Positions 47,640 to 57,395 of a stretch of DNA of 64,000 bases are shown piece after piece. Below the pieces are notes generated by a model. The model ran no database searches, had not been told where the DNA came from, and was given only the letters and a program-made list of their open reading frames with translations. Both the position numbers and the translations under genes were made by a program. This DNA is from Brachyhypopomus gauderio (Eukaryota > Chordata > Actinopteri > Gymnotiformes > Hypopomidae), in assembly GCF_052324685.1 (NCBI RefSeq), contig NW_027506980.1, positions 124,001 to 188,000 on the forward strand. Direction: 5' to 3'. Each line of letters opens with the position of its first letter. Position 1 is the first letter of the stretch.

Positions 47640-48110
47640 CTTACCAGCAAGGGTGGGTAGCTGCGACAGCACTCCCCCAGAGGCCAGAGGCGGGTGGAGA
47701 GAGACCCGGGAATCCCACCCGCCCACGGCCCCCCACAGAGCGGTGGAGTACCAGAGCCGCACTTCCCAGAAACCCTCACCCGCCCGCCCCCGCAGGCGGG
47801 AGAGAGAGACCCCGGACAGCGCCCCACCAATCAAGGAGCGCAGGTCCAGGGGAACCAGAGGGAACAGAGCGCCTCCCCCCCAGGATGCCCCCCCCCCCCA
47901 GGGGCCAGCGGCAGAACCACGGCCCCACGCGCCCGGAAAGCCACCCACCACCCGGCAGGGCCCACCTCCCGCCGAGGAGCACCCGGCCGCCCCATACCAC
48001 CACCGCCCAGGGGAGCGGGCCAACCGCCCCTACGCCGGGGGGCCAAGCCGGACTCCGGAGCTCCAAGGCGCCCCCCCTCTGGAGTGGTGCAGTAGTCTCA
48101 GGGGAGTGTC
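47640..48110. repeat. C-rich (+) / G-rich (-) low-complexity block
   Basis: The + strand is dominated by C runs, including an uninterrupted C13 near 47890, with GC content far above the array. On the sense strand of the L1 this gives dense G runs that could form quadruplexes. Confidence 0.75.
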
Positions 48111-48776
48111 CATGAGTGAACAGGGCACGACCAGCCCCGACCCAGAGCCAGCTGTCCTCACCCACCTAACCAAACCCACCCTACATTCGCCCCTATACAC
48201 CCCCACCATGTACACACCCACCCCCACACACACACACACATACACTCAAATTCACCCTCACACCTCCAAACCTGGCCATATGTCCCCTCCCTCCAACACG
48301 CACTCATTCATCCACCCATTCAGAAACAAGAAGAAAACAAGGACAGAGACACACACTTATCCAGACTAGCACACCCTCTGCGGCAGGGGCAAATGGCTGG
48401 ACCAGCAAGGACCAGTAGCGGTCCTAGGAAGCCACCAGCCCAGTCCCGTGCCAGCAACCCCCCCCGCCCCGGCAGGGAGCAGGAAGTGGGTGAAGGAAGG
48501 CCTTCCCACCCCTCCACCCCCAGTGTTGTGTGTAGGTGTTGGTGTATATGCATGTGTCGTAGTGTGTGATACTATGGTGCAGTTAAAATTGAGGGGACAG
48601 GTGCTAGGACAAACGTGAGTGCATGTCCACACCGTCCCCTCAAAGGCCCTCAGTGTCTAAAGTGCAGTAAAAACTGAGGGACAGACAGTGGTGAGGAGAC
48701 GGGTGAACCATGGCAGCAGGCCCACCTCGTCAACCTCTGGGTACCTGCCTGTCCCCAGAATCCTAAATGAGCAAGG

Positions 48777-48777
<1 letters not shown>

Positions 48778-48837
<60 letters not shown>
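48778..48837 (+). repeat. TG microsatellite
   Basis: About thirty uninterrupted tg dinucleotides, (CA)n in the L1 sense strand. Confidence 0.95.
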
Positions 48838-48845
<8 letters not shown>

Positions 48846-48855
48846 GGTGGGTGGG
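48836..48855 (+). repeat. GGGT tetranucleotide repeat
   Basis: About five gggt copies follow directly on the TG run; four or more G3 runs in a row fit a quadruplex pattern on the + strand. Confidence 0.85.
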
Positions 48856-49114
48856 AATGCTTAGGTCCAGAGGAAAGGGTCCTCTGGAAGAGGAGAGCCA
48901 GCTTGCTAGCTGGCTCATTGAGCACCGAACTTCACTGCCCCCCCAGCTCAAGGCAGGGAGCGGTCGACCCGGGGAGACCAGGGCGGCAACCCCCCCCCAC
49001 CACCACATCCAAGCCCGGATCCACACCACCCCCACCACAGAGAGCAGCCGGTCCGCACATCCACATACACCTAGACACGCATTTCTTTCATACACGTATG
49101 CACTCACACACATT

Positions 49115-49232
49115 TAACCCATAAATATATACATATATACACATATACATACATACATCCATCCATGTATATAAATATATACATACACATACATACATAT
49201 ATACATATATATCTACACATACATATACACCC
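49115..49232 (+). repeat. AT/AC-rich simple repeat (tatacata words)
   Basis: Imperfect atacat and atatac words run through this stretch of the L1 3' UTR. No gene is visible. Confidence 0.8.
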
Positions 49233-49359
49233 ACACACTCTAGTCCCATATACACCACACCCCTGTGTATGCACCCACAACCATACCAATCGCACAGTGA
49301 ACAAACGATGACAGACATCAACAGTATTGAGGACATGCTGGTCGGAGTCCGGAACCCTA

Positions 49360-49840
49360 CCTCCCGGCCCACCCCAGACATCCCCATCATCCACCACCCC
49401 ACCCCCACCACCCAGGCACCTCGGAGCCCCAAGGCCCAGGCCCGACCCCCCGACCCAAGCCGATCGACCCACCCCCCCCAGCGGCGCAACCGCAGCGGCG
49501 CAGGTCCCCCCGCACGGGCAGGGCCCCAGCTCGGGGTCGGGGGGCCCCAGGCACCAGGCCCCGGGTCCCGCCACCCGGCCCCACAGGGGAGGCCAGCCAC
49601 CCCGCCGAGGGCCAGCACCTGCCCCCCCCCACGCCCCGGCCCCACACCCCAGAGCCCAGAGGGAGCGCCACCCAAGCCCCCCCAACCACCGCCCGCCAGG
49701 GCAAGCACATGCCATCCCAGGTCGGCAGCCCCGGCCCCCCCGCCCAGAAAGTGGCCGGCACGAGCAGTCTCCCCGGGGTCGACCCCCAGCCACCAACCGG
49801 CCCTCCGGGGGCCGAGGCCCCCGCCAACCACCCCGACTAG
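49360..49840. repeat. Second C-rich (+) / G-rich (-) low-complexity block
   Basis: Just downstream of the ORF2 stop, the + strand is rich in CCCC and CCACC words. The sense strand holds closely spaced G3-G5 runs, for example the complement of 49395-49415. Confidence 0.75.
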
Positions 49841-52800
49841 CTAATGGAACTGATCAGTGGGGACCAAAGAGAATTAAATTCCTCCAACTGGTCTTTAGAG
49901 GAAGCAGACATTCTCTCCAGACAGATGTGATCAAGTAATAAATTTTTGTAATGAGTAATATGCAGGTCCTTTTTCGTTTTCCAATTGATAAGAATGGTTT
50001 TCTTGGCGATGCATAGGGCAGTGAGAACTATGTGTGATATGTCTGCCTCTGTATCTAATTCACTGACGTCTCCTAAGATGCACAGTCTGGGGGAAGTTGG
50101 GATGCAGCTTTTAAGCCCCGTGGACAATTCTACACATACCTTCTTCCAGAATTCCTTAACAGGCCTACAATCCCATATAGCATGCATATAGTTATCAATT
50201 ATATTGCCTGTACAGTGGGTGCATATGTTTGATTGTGCTAGGCCCATTTGGAACATCCTTTGTCCTGTATAGTGTGTTCTATGAAGGACTTTGTATTGTA
50301 TAAGTTGTAAGTTGGGGCTTTTACTTATTTTGAAGATATTTGTACATATGTCTGTCCAGAAATGTTGATCTGGATTAATAAATAGATCTCGTTCCCATTT
50401 GGCTATCGGAAGGGATATTGAGTCATCAAATTTTAACAATAATTTATACAATTTTGATAATAATTTAGGAGTATATAGATTAAAAAATTCAGTTATCCAT
50501 GCTGATATTTCTAAGTTCAGTTGATTGCGGTTGAATCTCTGTTGAATGATGGATTTTAATTGTTGATATTCCAGAAATCTACTGTTGTTTATTCCATATT
50601 CTGATACAAGTTCCTGGAATGTGACAAAGTTTCCATCTTTAATAACATGTTCTAAATTTTTTATTCCCCTGTCATGCCATGATGAAAAATGTAGTACTTT
50701 CTTGTTCTGACAGATGTCTGGATTGTTCCAAATGGGTGTTAGTTTGCATGGGATGAGTGGGGACCGAGTTAATTTAAGGAATTCCCACCAGGCTGTCAGT
50801 GAAGTATTTATATTAAGGCTTTTAAAGCAGTCCTGACGCTTAATATTAGAGCTAATGTAAGGTAGGTCTGAGAGTTTTATTTTACCGCAAAATGCTTGTT
50901 CTAGGTCCAACCATGGCCTGTCTATTAAGTCGTATTTGACCCATTTTAAAATGTACTGTAATCTATTGGCTAAGAAATATTGATAAAAATTTGGTAATTC
51001 TAAGCCACCATTGCGTTTTGGCTTTTGCAAGGTTTTCATACTTATTCTTGATGGCTTGTTTTTCCATAGAAATTTTGAGATGTTTGAATCTAGGGATTTA
51101 AACCAAGCAGCAGAGGGTTTATTTGGGATTAATGAGAATAAATAGTTAACTTTGGGTAGAACCATCATTTTAATGGTAGCCACTCTCCCCATGAGTGATA
51201 TAGGTAAAGCGTTCCAACGTGTGAGATCATCTTCTATTGTTTTTAATAGAGGGATATGATTTAACTGCACCAAGTCTAACAGTTTAGCAGAGACATGTAT
51301 GCCTAAATATCTAATATTACCTGATTGTAGTGGAGTGGTGGTCGTGTTCTGGAAACTACAGTTTATAGGCAAAACTGTTGATTTGCCCCAGTTGATGGAA
51401 TATTCTGTTATAGAAGAGAAGCTGTCTATAAGTTTGATTGTATTCGGAAGGGAAGCTTGTGTGTTCTGTAGGAAAAGTAATACATCATCTGCGTAGAGAC
51501 TTATCCTATGGTTTGTGGTTCCTGTGTTAATTCCTGTAATATTTGCATTTTGTCGAATTGCTGCTGCTAATGGCTCAATGAAGAGAACGAAAAGTGAGGG
51601 TGATAGTGGACAGCCCTGCCTGGTGCCCCTTTGCAGAGTGAAGCTTTGTGAGGTGATGTCGTTTGTCCTAACCCGTGCATTAGGAGAACTATGTAAGGCT
51701 TTGATCCAGTTAATGAAGGATGGGCCAAATCCAAATTTGTGTAGAACTGCTAATAAATATTTCCAGTTTACTCGGTCAAATGCTTTTTCTGCATCTAAAG
51801 ATACAATGGTAGTCTCTAATTTGTTAATTGTGCAGTAATCTATTATGTTTATTAGTCTGCGTGTATTGTTGGCAGATTGTCTACCCTTGATAAAACCTGT
51901 CTGGTCTGGATGTATTATAAGTGGGGTGATTTCCTCTAATCTTCTGGCAAGTGCTTTGCAAATAATTTTAAGATCTACGTTTATGAGTGAAATGGGGCGA
52001 TAGCTGGAAGGAAGTGTAGGGTCTTTGCCTGGCTTTAGAAGTACACTGATGTTAGCAGAATTCATGTCTGGAGACAGGACATGATCTTTTTGAATTTGAT
52101 TTACCATTCTAAAAAAGGTTGGTTCTAGCACAGACCATAATTCTTTGTAGAATTCTACAGGAAATCCATCTGGTCCTGGAGCTTTGTTATTTGGTAGCTG
52201 CTGTAAGGCTTCATGTAATTCGGGCAGAGCAAGTGGTGAATCCAGTGCAACAATTTGTTCGTTTTCTAGCTTTGGGAGATTTATATTATTAATAAATTCT
52301 TCAATAGCTGAATCTGATGGATTAATCTGTGATGCGTATAAAGCTTTATAAAACTCTTTAAAAGCTTTATTTATTTGTTGTGGGTCGTGAATAATGCTGC
52401 CTGTTGAGTTCTTAATAGAGGAGATAGTTGTTTTTTCCTTATTAAGCTTTAACTGATTAGCAAGGAATTTTCCAGATTTATTGCCATGTTCAAAATTCTG
52501 CCAGCGCAGTCTTTGCAGTAAAAATTGTGTCTTTTTATCTATTATTTCATTCAATTCCAGTTTGAGTTTCCTCAGCTTGTTCAGTGTGTGTTCTTGTGGT
52601 GAAGCAGCATGGGCAGCTTCTAAAGATTTTATTTTTTTTTCCAATTCTAATACCTGTGTTTTTTCTGTCTTTTTCTTATGTGTGCAGTAGGATATTATTT
52701 TCCCCCGCATTACTGCCTTCCCTGCTTCCCAAAGAACACACGGAGAGGTACCTGGTAGATCGTTATATTCTAAATATGTTGCCCATTCTTTTTTGAAGTA

Positions 52801-53622
52801 ATTAATGAAATCTTGTTCCTTAAGTAATGATGTATTTAATCTCCAGTTCCTCGTTGCTGGTGTGGTTCTTTTCTGTGTCAAAGAGAGAGAGACCGGTGCA
52901 TGGTCACTGATAGTGATAGGGTGAATACAAGTGTCTGTGACATCTGTCATAATGGAATTGCTAACTAAGAAGTTGTCTAAACGAGAATGTGAGTGGTGTA
53001 CTGCCGAAAAGAAAGAGTAGTCCCGGAGAGTGGGGTGTTGTGAACGCCACGCATCAGAGAGCCCAAAATCGTTCATATATTGTTTTAGGGTGTCTATAGA
53101 CTGCCAGTTCCTTTGACTCACTGCTGTACTGAGCCTGTCGATATCTGGATCAAGTACCAAGTTGAAGTCTCCTCCTATTATTAGTTTGGTGTCAGAGTGA
53201 TCAGAGAGTGCAGTGAAAATATTGTGGAAAAAGGAGGGGTCGTCAACATTCGGCCCATATATGTTAGCAAAACATAAACGCATATTTAGAATGGATAGGT
53301 TGAGTATTATGTATCTACCATCTGGATCAGTTATATTGTTGCTAATGGAAAAGCTTATCCTTTTATTAATTAATATGGCCACCCCCCTTTGTTTTGAGTT
53401 GTAACAGGCTGAGTACAAGTGTGGGAACTGAGGAGAGGTCAGTGTGTATGTAGGTGTTTTAGACATATGTGTTTCCTGTAGAAAGACAATATCTGCTTGT
53501 AAGTCGTTTAGCCGATTAAAAATTTTCAATCTCTTTTCCCTCGAACCAGTTCCACGTACATTCCATGTGACGAACTTCAGTGAACTAATGTTAAAACTAC
53601 TTGTTTGAGTGTTGGACGGTTG
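49837..53622 (-). CDS. L1 ORF2: endonuclease and reverse transcriptase
   Basis: The frame is open for 1,261 codons after a TAG at 53623-53625. It encodes the enzyme that nicks target DNA and copies the element's RNA there. Numbering from 53622: the apurinic-type endonuclease starts with TWNVRG (N21), then LQETH (E50), GGDFN (D152, N154) and SDH (D240, H241). The reverse transcriptase has GFIKGRQ, SLDAEKAFD (D610), RGTRQGCPLSP and YADD (D712, D713). Near the C terminus C1134, C1137, H1147 and C1152 form the Cys/His motif typical of L1. Length is close to the roughly 1,275 residues of the mammalian protein. No in-frame ATG precedes the endonuclease: the first is within QETHMS, past the catalytic E50. 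The start is therefore not AUG or is reached by reinitiation. A TTG at 53529 is too late, as it would drop WNVRG. No frameshift or stop was found. Confidence 0.93.
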   Translation of the reverse strand, partial: QPSNTQTSSFNISSLKFVTWNVRGTGSREKRLKIFNRLNDLQADIVFLQETHMSKTPTYTLTSPQFPHLYSACYNSKQRGVAILINKRISFSISNNITDPDGRYIILNLSILNMRLCFANIYGPNVDDPSFFHNIFTALSDHSDTKLIIGGDFNLVLDPDIDRLSTAVSQRNWQSIDTLKQYMNDFGLSDAWRSQHPTLRDYSFFSAVHHSHSRLDNFLVSNSIMTDVTDTCIHPITISDHAPVSLSLTQKRTTPATRNWRLNTSLLKEQDFINYFKKEWATYLEYNDLPGTSPCVLWEAGKAVMRGKIISYCTHKKKTEKTQVLELEKKIKSLEAAHAASPQEHTLNKLRKLKLELNEIIDKKTQFLLQRLRWQNFEHGNKSGKFLANQLKLNKEKTTISSIKNSTGSIIHDPQQINKAFKEFYKALYASQINPSDSAIEEFINNINLPKLENEQIVALDSPLALPELHEALQQLPNNKAPGPDGFPVEFYKELWSVLEPTFFRMVNQIQKDHVLSPDMNSANISVLLKPGKDPTLPSSYRPISLINVDLKIICKALARRLEEITPLIIHPDQTGFIKGRQSANNTRRLINIIDYCTINKLETTIVSLDAEKAFDRVNWKYLLAVLHKFGFGPSFINWIKALHSSPNARVRTNDITSQSFTLQRGTRQGCPLSPSLFVLFIEPLAAAIRQNANITGINTGTTNHRISLYADDVLLFLQNTQASLPNTIKLIDSFSSITEYSINWGKSTVLPINCSFQNTTTTPLQSGNIRYLGIHVSAKLLDLVQLNHIPLLKTIEDDLTRWNALPISLMGRVATIKMMVLPKVNYLFSLIPNKPSAAWFKSLDSNISKFLWKNKPSRISMKTLQKPKRNGGLELPNFYQYFLANRLQYILKWVKYDLIDRPWLDLEQAFCGKIKLSDLPYISSNIKRQDCFKSLNINTSLTAWWEFLKLTRSPLIPCKLTPIWNNPDICQNKKVLHFSSWHDRGIKNLEHVIKDGNFVTFQELVSEYGINNSRFLEYQQLKSIIQQRFNRNQLNLEISAWITEFFNLYTPKLLSKLYKLLLKFDDSISLPIAKWERDLFINPDQHFWTDICTNIFKISKSPNLQLIQYKVLHRTHYTGQRMFQMGLAQSNICTHCTGNIIDNYMHAIWDCRPVKEFWKKVCVELSTGLKSCIPTSPRLCILGDVSELDTEADISHIVLTALCIAKKTILINWKTKKDLHITHYKNLLLDHICLERMSASSKDQLEEFNSLWSPLISSIS

Positions 53623-54007
53623 CTAAAGGTGTGTGTGTTGCACTTCTGTGTAGTATGCCTGTGTTGAATGTTTCGTGTATGTGTCTGCGTCTGCACTACA
53701 TGCCTATGTGTCTGTGCCTGCATGAATCGGTCATGTGTGTGTATCTCCTGTGTGTTAGTGTGAGAATGTGCTATATGTCTACGTGTGTGTCTGTTTTGCC
53801 TATCTGCCTGCATGTGCGTGTGTGTGTGCATACAATACATTGCAGTCTTGAAAGTGGGTGAACAAATCGCTGGGTGAGTGTAGAAAGAGAAAAAGAGAGG
53901 GGAAGGGAAAAGGAGACGTACACTGAAAGTGCATATACAACAAAAAAAGTATAAACAACTAGGACTAATGACGGAAAACATACAGTACGGTGCTAATTAG
54001 ACCGGCA
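53623..54007 (-). other. L1 inter-ORF spacer, CA-rich on the sense strand
   Basis: Between the possible ORF1 stop and ORF2 lie 385 bp that are imperfect CA/ACAC repeats on the sense strand (TG-rich on the + strand, about 53620-53850). A 134-codon frame across it (53577-53981) is His/Thr-rich only because of this repeat and overlaps the ORF2 start in another frame, so I do not call it a gene. Confidence 0.7.
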
Positions 54008-54082
54008 TTATTTATTTAAATTAAACATGTCTTGTTGTTCTAGGCGAAAAGTAATGTGTAGTAAGGAGTTGGTGTCGGTGTT
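54008..54082 (-). pseudogene. Possible 3' stub of L1 ORF1
   Basis: From the element's 5' edge one frame is open for 24 codons and ends with TAA at 54008-54010; its last residues read LEQQDMFNLNK. L1 elements carry ORF1, an RNA-binding protein, just before ORF2, so this position suits the end of ORF1 cut by 5' truncation. The fragment is too short for recognition by itself. If it is not ORF1, it is simply untranslated leader. Confidence 0.35.
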
Positions 54083-54083
54083 G

Positions 54084-54098
54084 ACAAAACGTTTTTTC
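54084..54098 (+). repeat. Target-site duplication, right copy
   Basis: acaaaacgttttttc, a perfect match to the left copy, then array sequence (aacaactataaag) in register. The base before it (g) differs from the array (t), which fixes the element's 5' edge at 54083. Confidence 0.95.
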
Positions 54099-54379
54099 AA
54101 CAACTATAAAGAGGCTATGCAACGAAACTGAGCTGGGATGTCAAGTGCCTTTAATGGTACCTTTTTGACCCCACTTCAAATGCTGCTGTTACCTGACCAG
54201 TTCGATTGTTAGTTTGCCAGATTCTCAATCTCTGGGATGTGAGATCATGCACCAGGTTTAGTGAATGTTTAAGGGTGAAGGTCTTTAATTTCTGCACAAA
54301 TTCCACAAACATAGCTCAGGTCCTGCTCAACATGTCAACATGTGGTGACAGCAAGTGCCTTTGGGGTCCTACAAAAATC

Positions 54380-54452
54380 GCCCGGCTAGCTCAGTCGGTA
54401 GAGCATGACACTCTTAATCTCAGGGTCGTGGGTTGGAGCCCCACGTTGGGCG
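54380..54452 (+). tRNA. tRNA-Lys-CTT: tRNA-Lys(CTT), class K2, probably inactive
   Basis: U34, the first gene after the L1, about 300 bp from its 5' edge. C30 and G56 as at 143-215. Confidence 0.7.
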
Positions 54453-54541
54453 AGAGGCTGATTTGTTTGAGTGAAATGTTGAAATTTAGTTAATCTGTTT
54501 GCACAAAATACGTCTAAAAAAGAAGAGAAAGGAACATACAT

Positions 54542-54568
54542 CGTCCCTGGGTGGGCTCGAACCACCAT

Positions 54569-54609
<41 letters not shown>

Positions 54610-54615
54610 AGAGAC
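54542..54615 (-). tRNA. tRNA-Asn-GTT: tRNA-Asn(GTT), class N1
   Basis: U34. Same as 305-378. Confidence 0.96.
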
Positions 54616-55769
54616 CAGATGCTGCTGTGCTTACATAGTTCTTCCTCAAAAGAAAAACCCAACAAGCACATTCCTCCTGTTTGCTGGCTTTTGATTAAAT
54701 GAGCCAATGCATAAAGGATGCAACATCAATGTCACTCACACTTTTCTGCTAGCTTGTCTAAAATTCGCCCTTCCTTTAATTTCTCACTTGTCAAGACCTG
54801 CAGGTCTTCAAACAAAAGGTCAGTTTGTAGACCCTTTTCCTGTCAAAGTTTTGATCCTTTTGTCCACCAGTCATCGGAATGTGTATGATTTTCACCAGTT
54901 TACACAGTGTAGCTCCCTTGCCTTCAGTTGCAGGGTTATGTCCTCTTAGATAAGACGCTTTTGAAATTATTTGTGAAAATGCACCCAAAACCTATTCAAA
55001 ACAGATTTGATGGAAGCACTGCAGGAGCTGCTCCAAGACGCATTTTGTCCAGAAAATGTGCTATCATGAATGCATCCATATCACCAACACACATTTACAA
55101 ACCAAACCATAGGCAATAAAATACATGAGTAAACTGATTTGTGGACCTTTGTGGCACTTGGTACTGCTGAGATCAGGATCATTACAGAGTTCAGCAATTA
55201 TTTTCCCAACTAGGTCATTGATACATTGGAATCCCCAATGTTTTCTGGAACAGAATAGGCTATGCCTTTCGGATGAGAATAAAAAAAGACTTCAAGAACC
55301 AAAAAAGAAGTTAAGCTGCCTTCAGCTGATGTACTCAGACTAAAGGGAAACACTTTAAATCCCAAGGTGAAATGCACATGCTCAAAATTTTATCAGGACA
55401 GAGTACATGTTTTACTTTGATATTAAGAGCGATCACTGGATTGTCTTCCAGTAAATTAATGTTTTCTTCCGCTACAAAACGTTTTTTCAACAACTATAAA
55501 GAGGCTATGCAACGAAACTGAGCTGGGATGTCAAGTGCCTTTAATGGTACCTTTTTGACCCCACTTCAAATGCTGCTGTTACCTGACCAGTTCGATTGTT
55601 AGTTTGCCAGATTCTCAATCTCTGGGATGTGAGATCATGCACCAGGTTTAGTGAATGTTTAAGGGTGAAGGTCTTTAATTTCTGCACAAATTCCACAAAC
55701 ATAGCTCAGGTCCTGCTCAACATGTCAACATGTGGCGACAGCAAGTGCCTTTGGGGTCCTACAAAAATC

Positions 55770-55842
55770 GCCCGGCTAGCTCAGTCGGTAGAGCATGAGA
55801 CTCTTAATCTCAGGGTCGTGGGTTCGAGCCCCACGTTGGGCG
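55770..55842 (+). tRNA. tRNA-Lys-CTT: tRNA-Lys(CTT), class K1
   Basis: U35. Same as 2923-2995. Confidence 0.97.
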
Positions 55843-55931
55843 AGAGGCTGATTTGTTTGAGTGAAATGTTGAAATTTAGTTAATCTGTTTGCACAAAATA
55901 CGTCTAAAAAAGAAGAGAAAGGAACATACAT

Positions 55932-55958
55932 CGTCCCTGGGTGGGCTCGAACCAGCAT

Positions 55959-55999
<41 letters not shown>

Positions 56000-56005
56000 A
56001 GAGAC
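55932..56005 (-). tRNA. tRNA-Asn-GTT: tRNA-Asn(GTT), class N2
   Basis: U35. C50-C64 mismatch. Confidence 0.88.
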
Positions 56006-57159
56006 CAGATGCTGCTGTGCTTACATAGTTCTTCCTCAAAAGAAAAACCCAACAAGCACATTCCTCCTGTTTGCTGGCTTTTGATGAAATGAGCCAATGC
56101 ATAAAGGATGCAACATCAATGTCACTCACACTTTTCTGCTAGCTTGTCTAAAATTCGCCCTTCCTTCAATTTCTCACTTGTCAAGACCTGCAGGTCTTCA
56201 AACAAAAGGTCAGTTTGTAGACCCTTTTCCTGTCAAAGTTTTGATCCTTTTGTCCACCAGTCATCGGAATGTGTATGATTTTCACCAGTTTACACAGTGT
56301 AGCTCCCTTGCCTTCAGTTGCAGGGTTATGTCCTCTTAGATAAGACGCTTTTGAAATTATTTGTGAAAATGCACCCAAAACCTATTCAAAACAGATTTGA
56401 TGGAAGCACTGCAGGAGCTGCTCCAAGACGCATTTTGTCCAGAAAATGTGCTATCATGAATGCATCCATATCACCAACACACATTTACAAACCAAACCAT
56501 AGGCAATAAAATACATGAGTAAACTGATTTGTGGACCTTTGTGGCACTTGGTACTGCTGAGATCAGGATCATTACAGAGTTCAGCAATTATTTTCCCAAC
56601 TAGGTCATTGATACATTGGAATCCCCAATGTTTTCTGGAACAGAATAGGCTATGCCTTTCGGATGAGAATAAAAAAAGACTTCAAGAACCAAAAAAGAAG
56701 TTAAGCTGCCTTCAGCTGATGCACTCAGACTAAAGGGAAACACTTTAAATCCCAAGGTGAAATGCACATGCTCAAAATTTTATCAGGACAGAGTACATGT
56801 TTTACTTTGATATTAAGAGCGATCACTGGATTGTCTTCCAGTAAATTAATGTTTTCTTCCGCTACAAAACGTTTTTTCAACAACTATAAAGAGGCTATGC
56901 AACGAAACTGAGCTGAGATGTCAAGTGCCTTTAATGGTACATTTTTGACCCCACTTCAAATGCTGCTGTTACCTGACCAGTTCGATTGTTAGTTTGCCAG
57001 ATTCTCAATCTCTGGGATGTGAGATCATGCACCAGGTTTAGTGAATGTTTAAGGGTGAAGGTCTTTAGTTTCTGCACAAATTCCACAAACATAGCTCAGG
57101 TCCTGCTCAACATGTCAACATGTGGCGACAGCAAGTGCCTTTGGGGTCCTACAAAAATC

Positions 57160-57232
57160 GCCCGGCTAGCTCAGTCGGTAGAGCATGAGACTCTTAATCT
57201 CAGGGTCGTGGGTTCGAGCCCCACGTTGGGCG
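57160..57232 (+). tRNA. tRNA-Lys-CTT: tRNA-Lys(CTT), class K1
   Basis: U36. Same as 2923-2995; unit matches U32. Confidence 0.97.
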
Positions 57233-57321
57233 AGAGGCTGATTTGTTTGAGTGAAATGTTGAAATTTAGTTAATCTGTTTGCACAAAATACGTCTAAAAA
57301 AGAAGAGAAAGGAACATACAT

Positions 57322-57348
57322 CGTCCCTGAGTGGGCTCGAACCACCAT

Positions 57349-57389
<41 letters not shown>

Positions 57390-57395
57390 AGAGAC
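57322..57395 (-). tRNA. tRNA-Asn-GTT: tRNA-Asn(GTT), class N3
   Basis: U36. G49-U65 wobble. Confidence 0.93.

Larger units (their letters stand above)
47167..49836 (-). other. L1 3' UTR, long and G-rich on the sense strand
   Basis: After the ORF2 stop 2,670 bp remain before the poly(A) tail. Two C-rich blocks on the + strand (about 47640-48110 and 49360-49840) are strongly G-rich in the RNA sense and contain many G3 or longer runs. Between them lie simple repeats (TG/CA, ATAC, GGGT), and near the tail there is a purine tract and a TAA repeat on the + strand. Long Pro/Arg-rich or Gly/Trp-rich frames run in several overlapping frames on both strands, as expected from this base composition. I see no domain in them. 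Confidence 0.8.
47122..54083 (-). mobile_element. 5'-truncated L1-type non-LTR retrotransposon
   Basis: The element reads on the - strand, from a 5' edge at 54083 to a poly(A) tail at 47122-47166 (T on the + strand). In order it holds a possible ORF1 end (54008-54082), a CA-rich inter-ORF spacer, a complete ORF2 with endonuclease and reverse transcriptase, and a 2.67-kb 3' UTR. It is flanked by the 15-bp duplication acaaaacgttttttc. The nick implied on the + strand lies after GTTTTTTC and before AA, close to the T-rich sites preferred by L1 endonucleases. The open ORF2, perfect duplication and long tail point to a young insertion. ORF2 layout and motifs fit fish L1-clade elements; I cannot name the family. 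Confidence 0.95.

Noticed and set aside
47626-48369. Long Pro/Arg-rich frame of 247 codons on the + strand, with overlapping frames on both strands
   Set aside because: It lies in the C-rich block of the L1 3' UTR, antisense to the element. Several frames are open at once because of composition, and no domain is visible.
49088-49844. Gly/Trp-rich (-) and Pro-rich (+) frames of up to 247 codons after ORF2
   Set aside because: Same composition effect in the second G/C block; they overlap each other in many frames.
53577-53981. His/Thr-rich 134-codon frame upstream of ORF2
   Set aside because: It is a translation of the CA-rich repeat and overlaps the ORF2 endonuclease start in another frame; no ORF1 coiled coil or RRM is visible.
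47122-54083. A target-specific retrotransposon that homes to tRNA arrays
   Set aside because: Some Tx1-group elements are target specific, but only one insertion is seen in 41 units. It lies in spacer, not in a tRNA gene, at a T-rich site typical of ordinary L1 endonuclease. It would need more copies at the same position.
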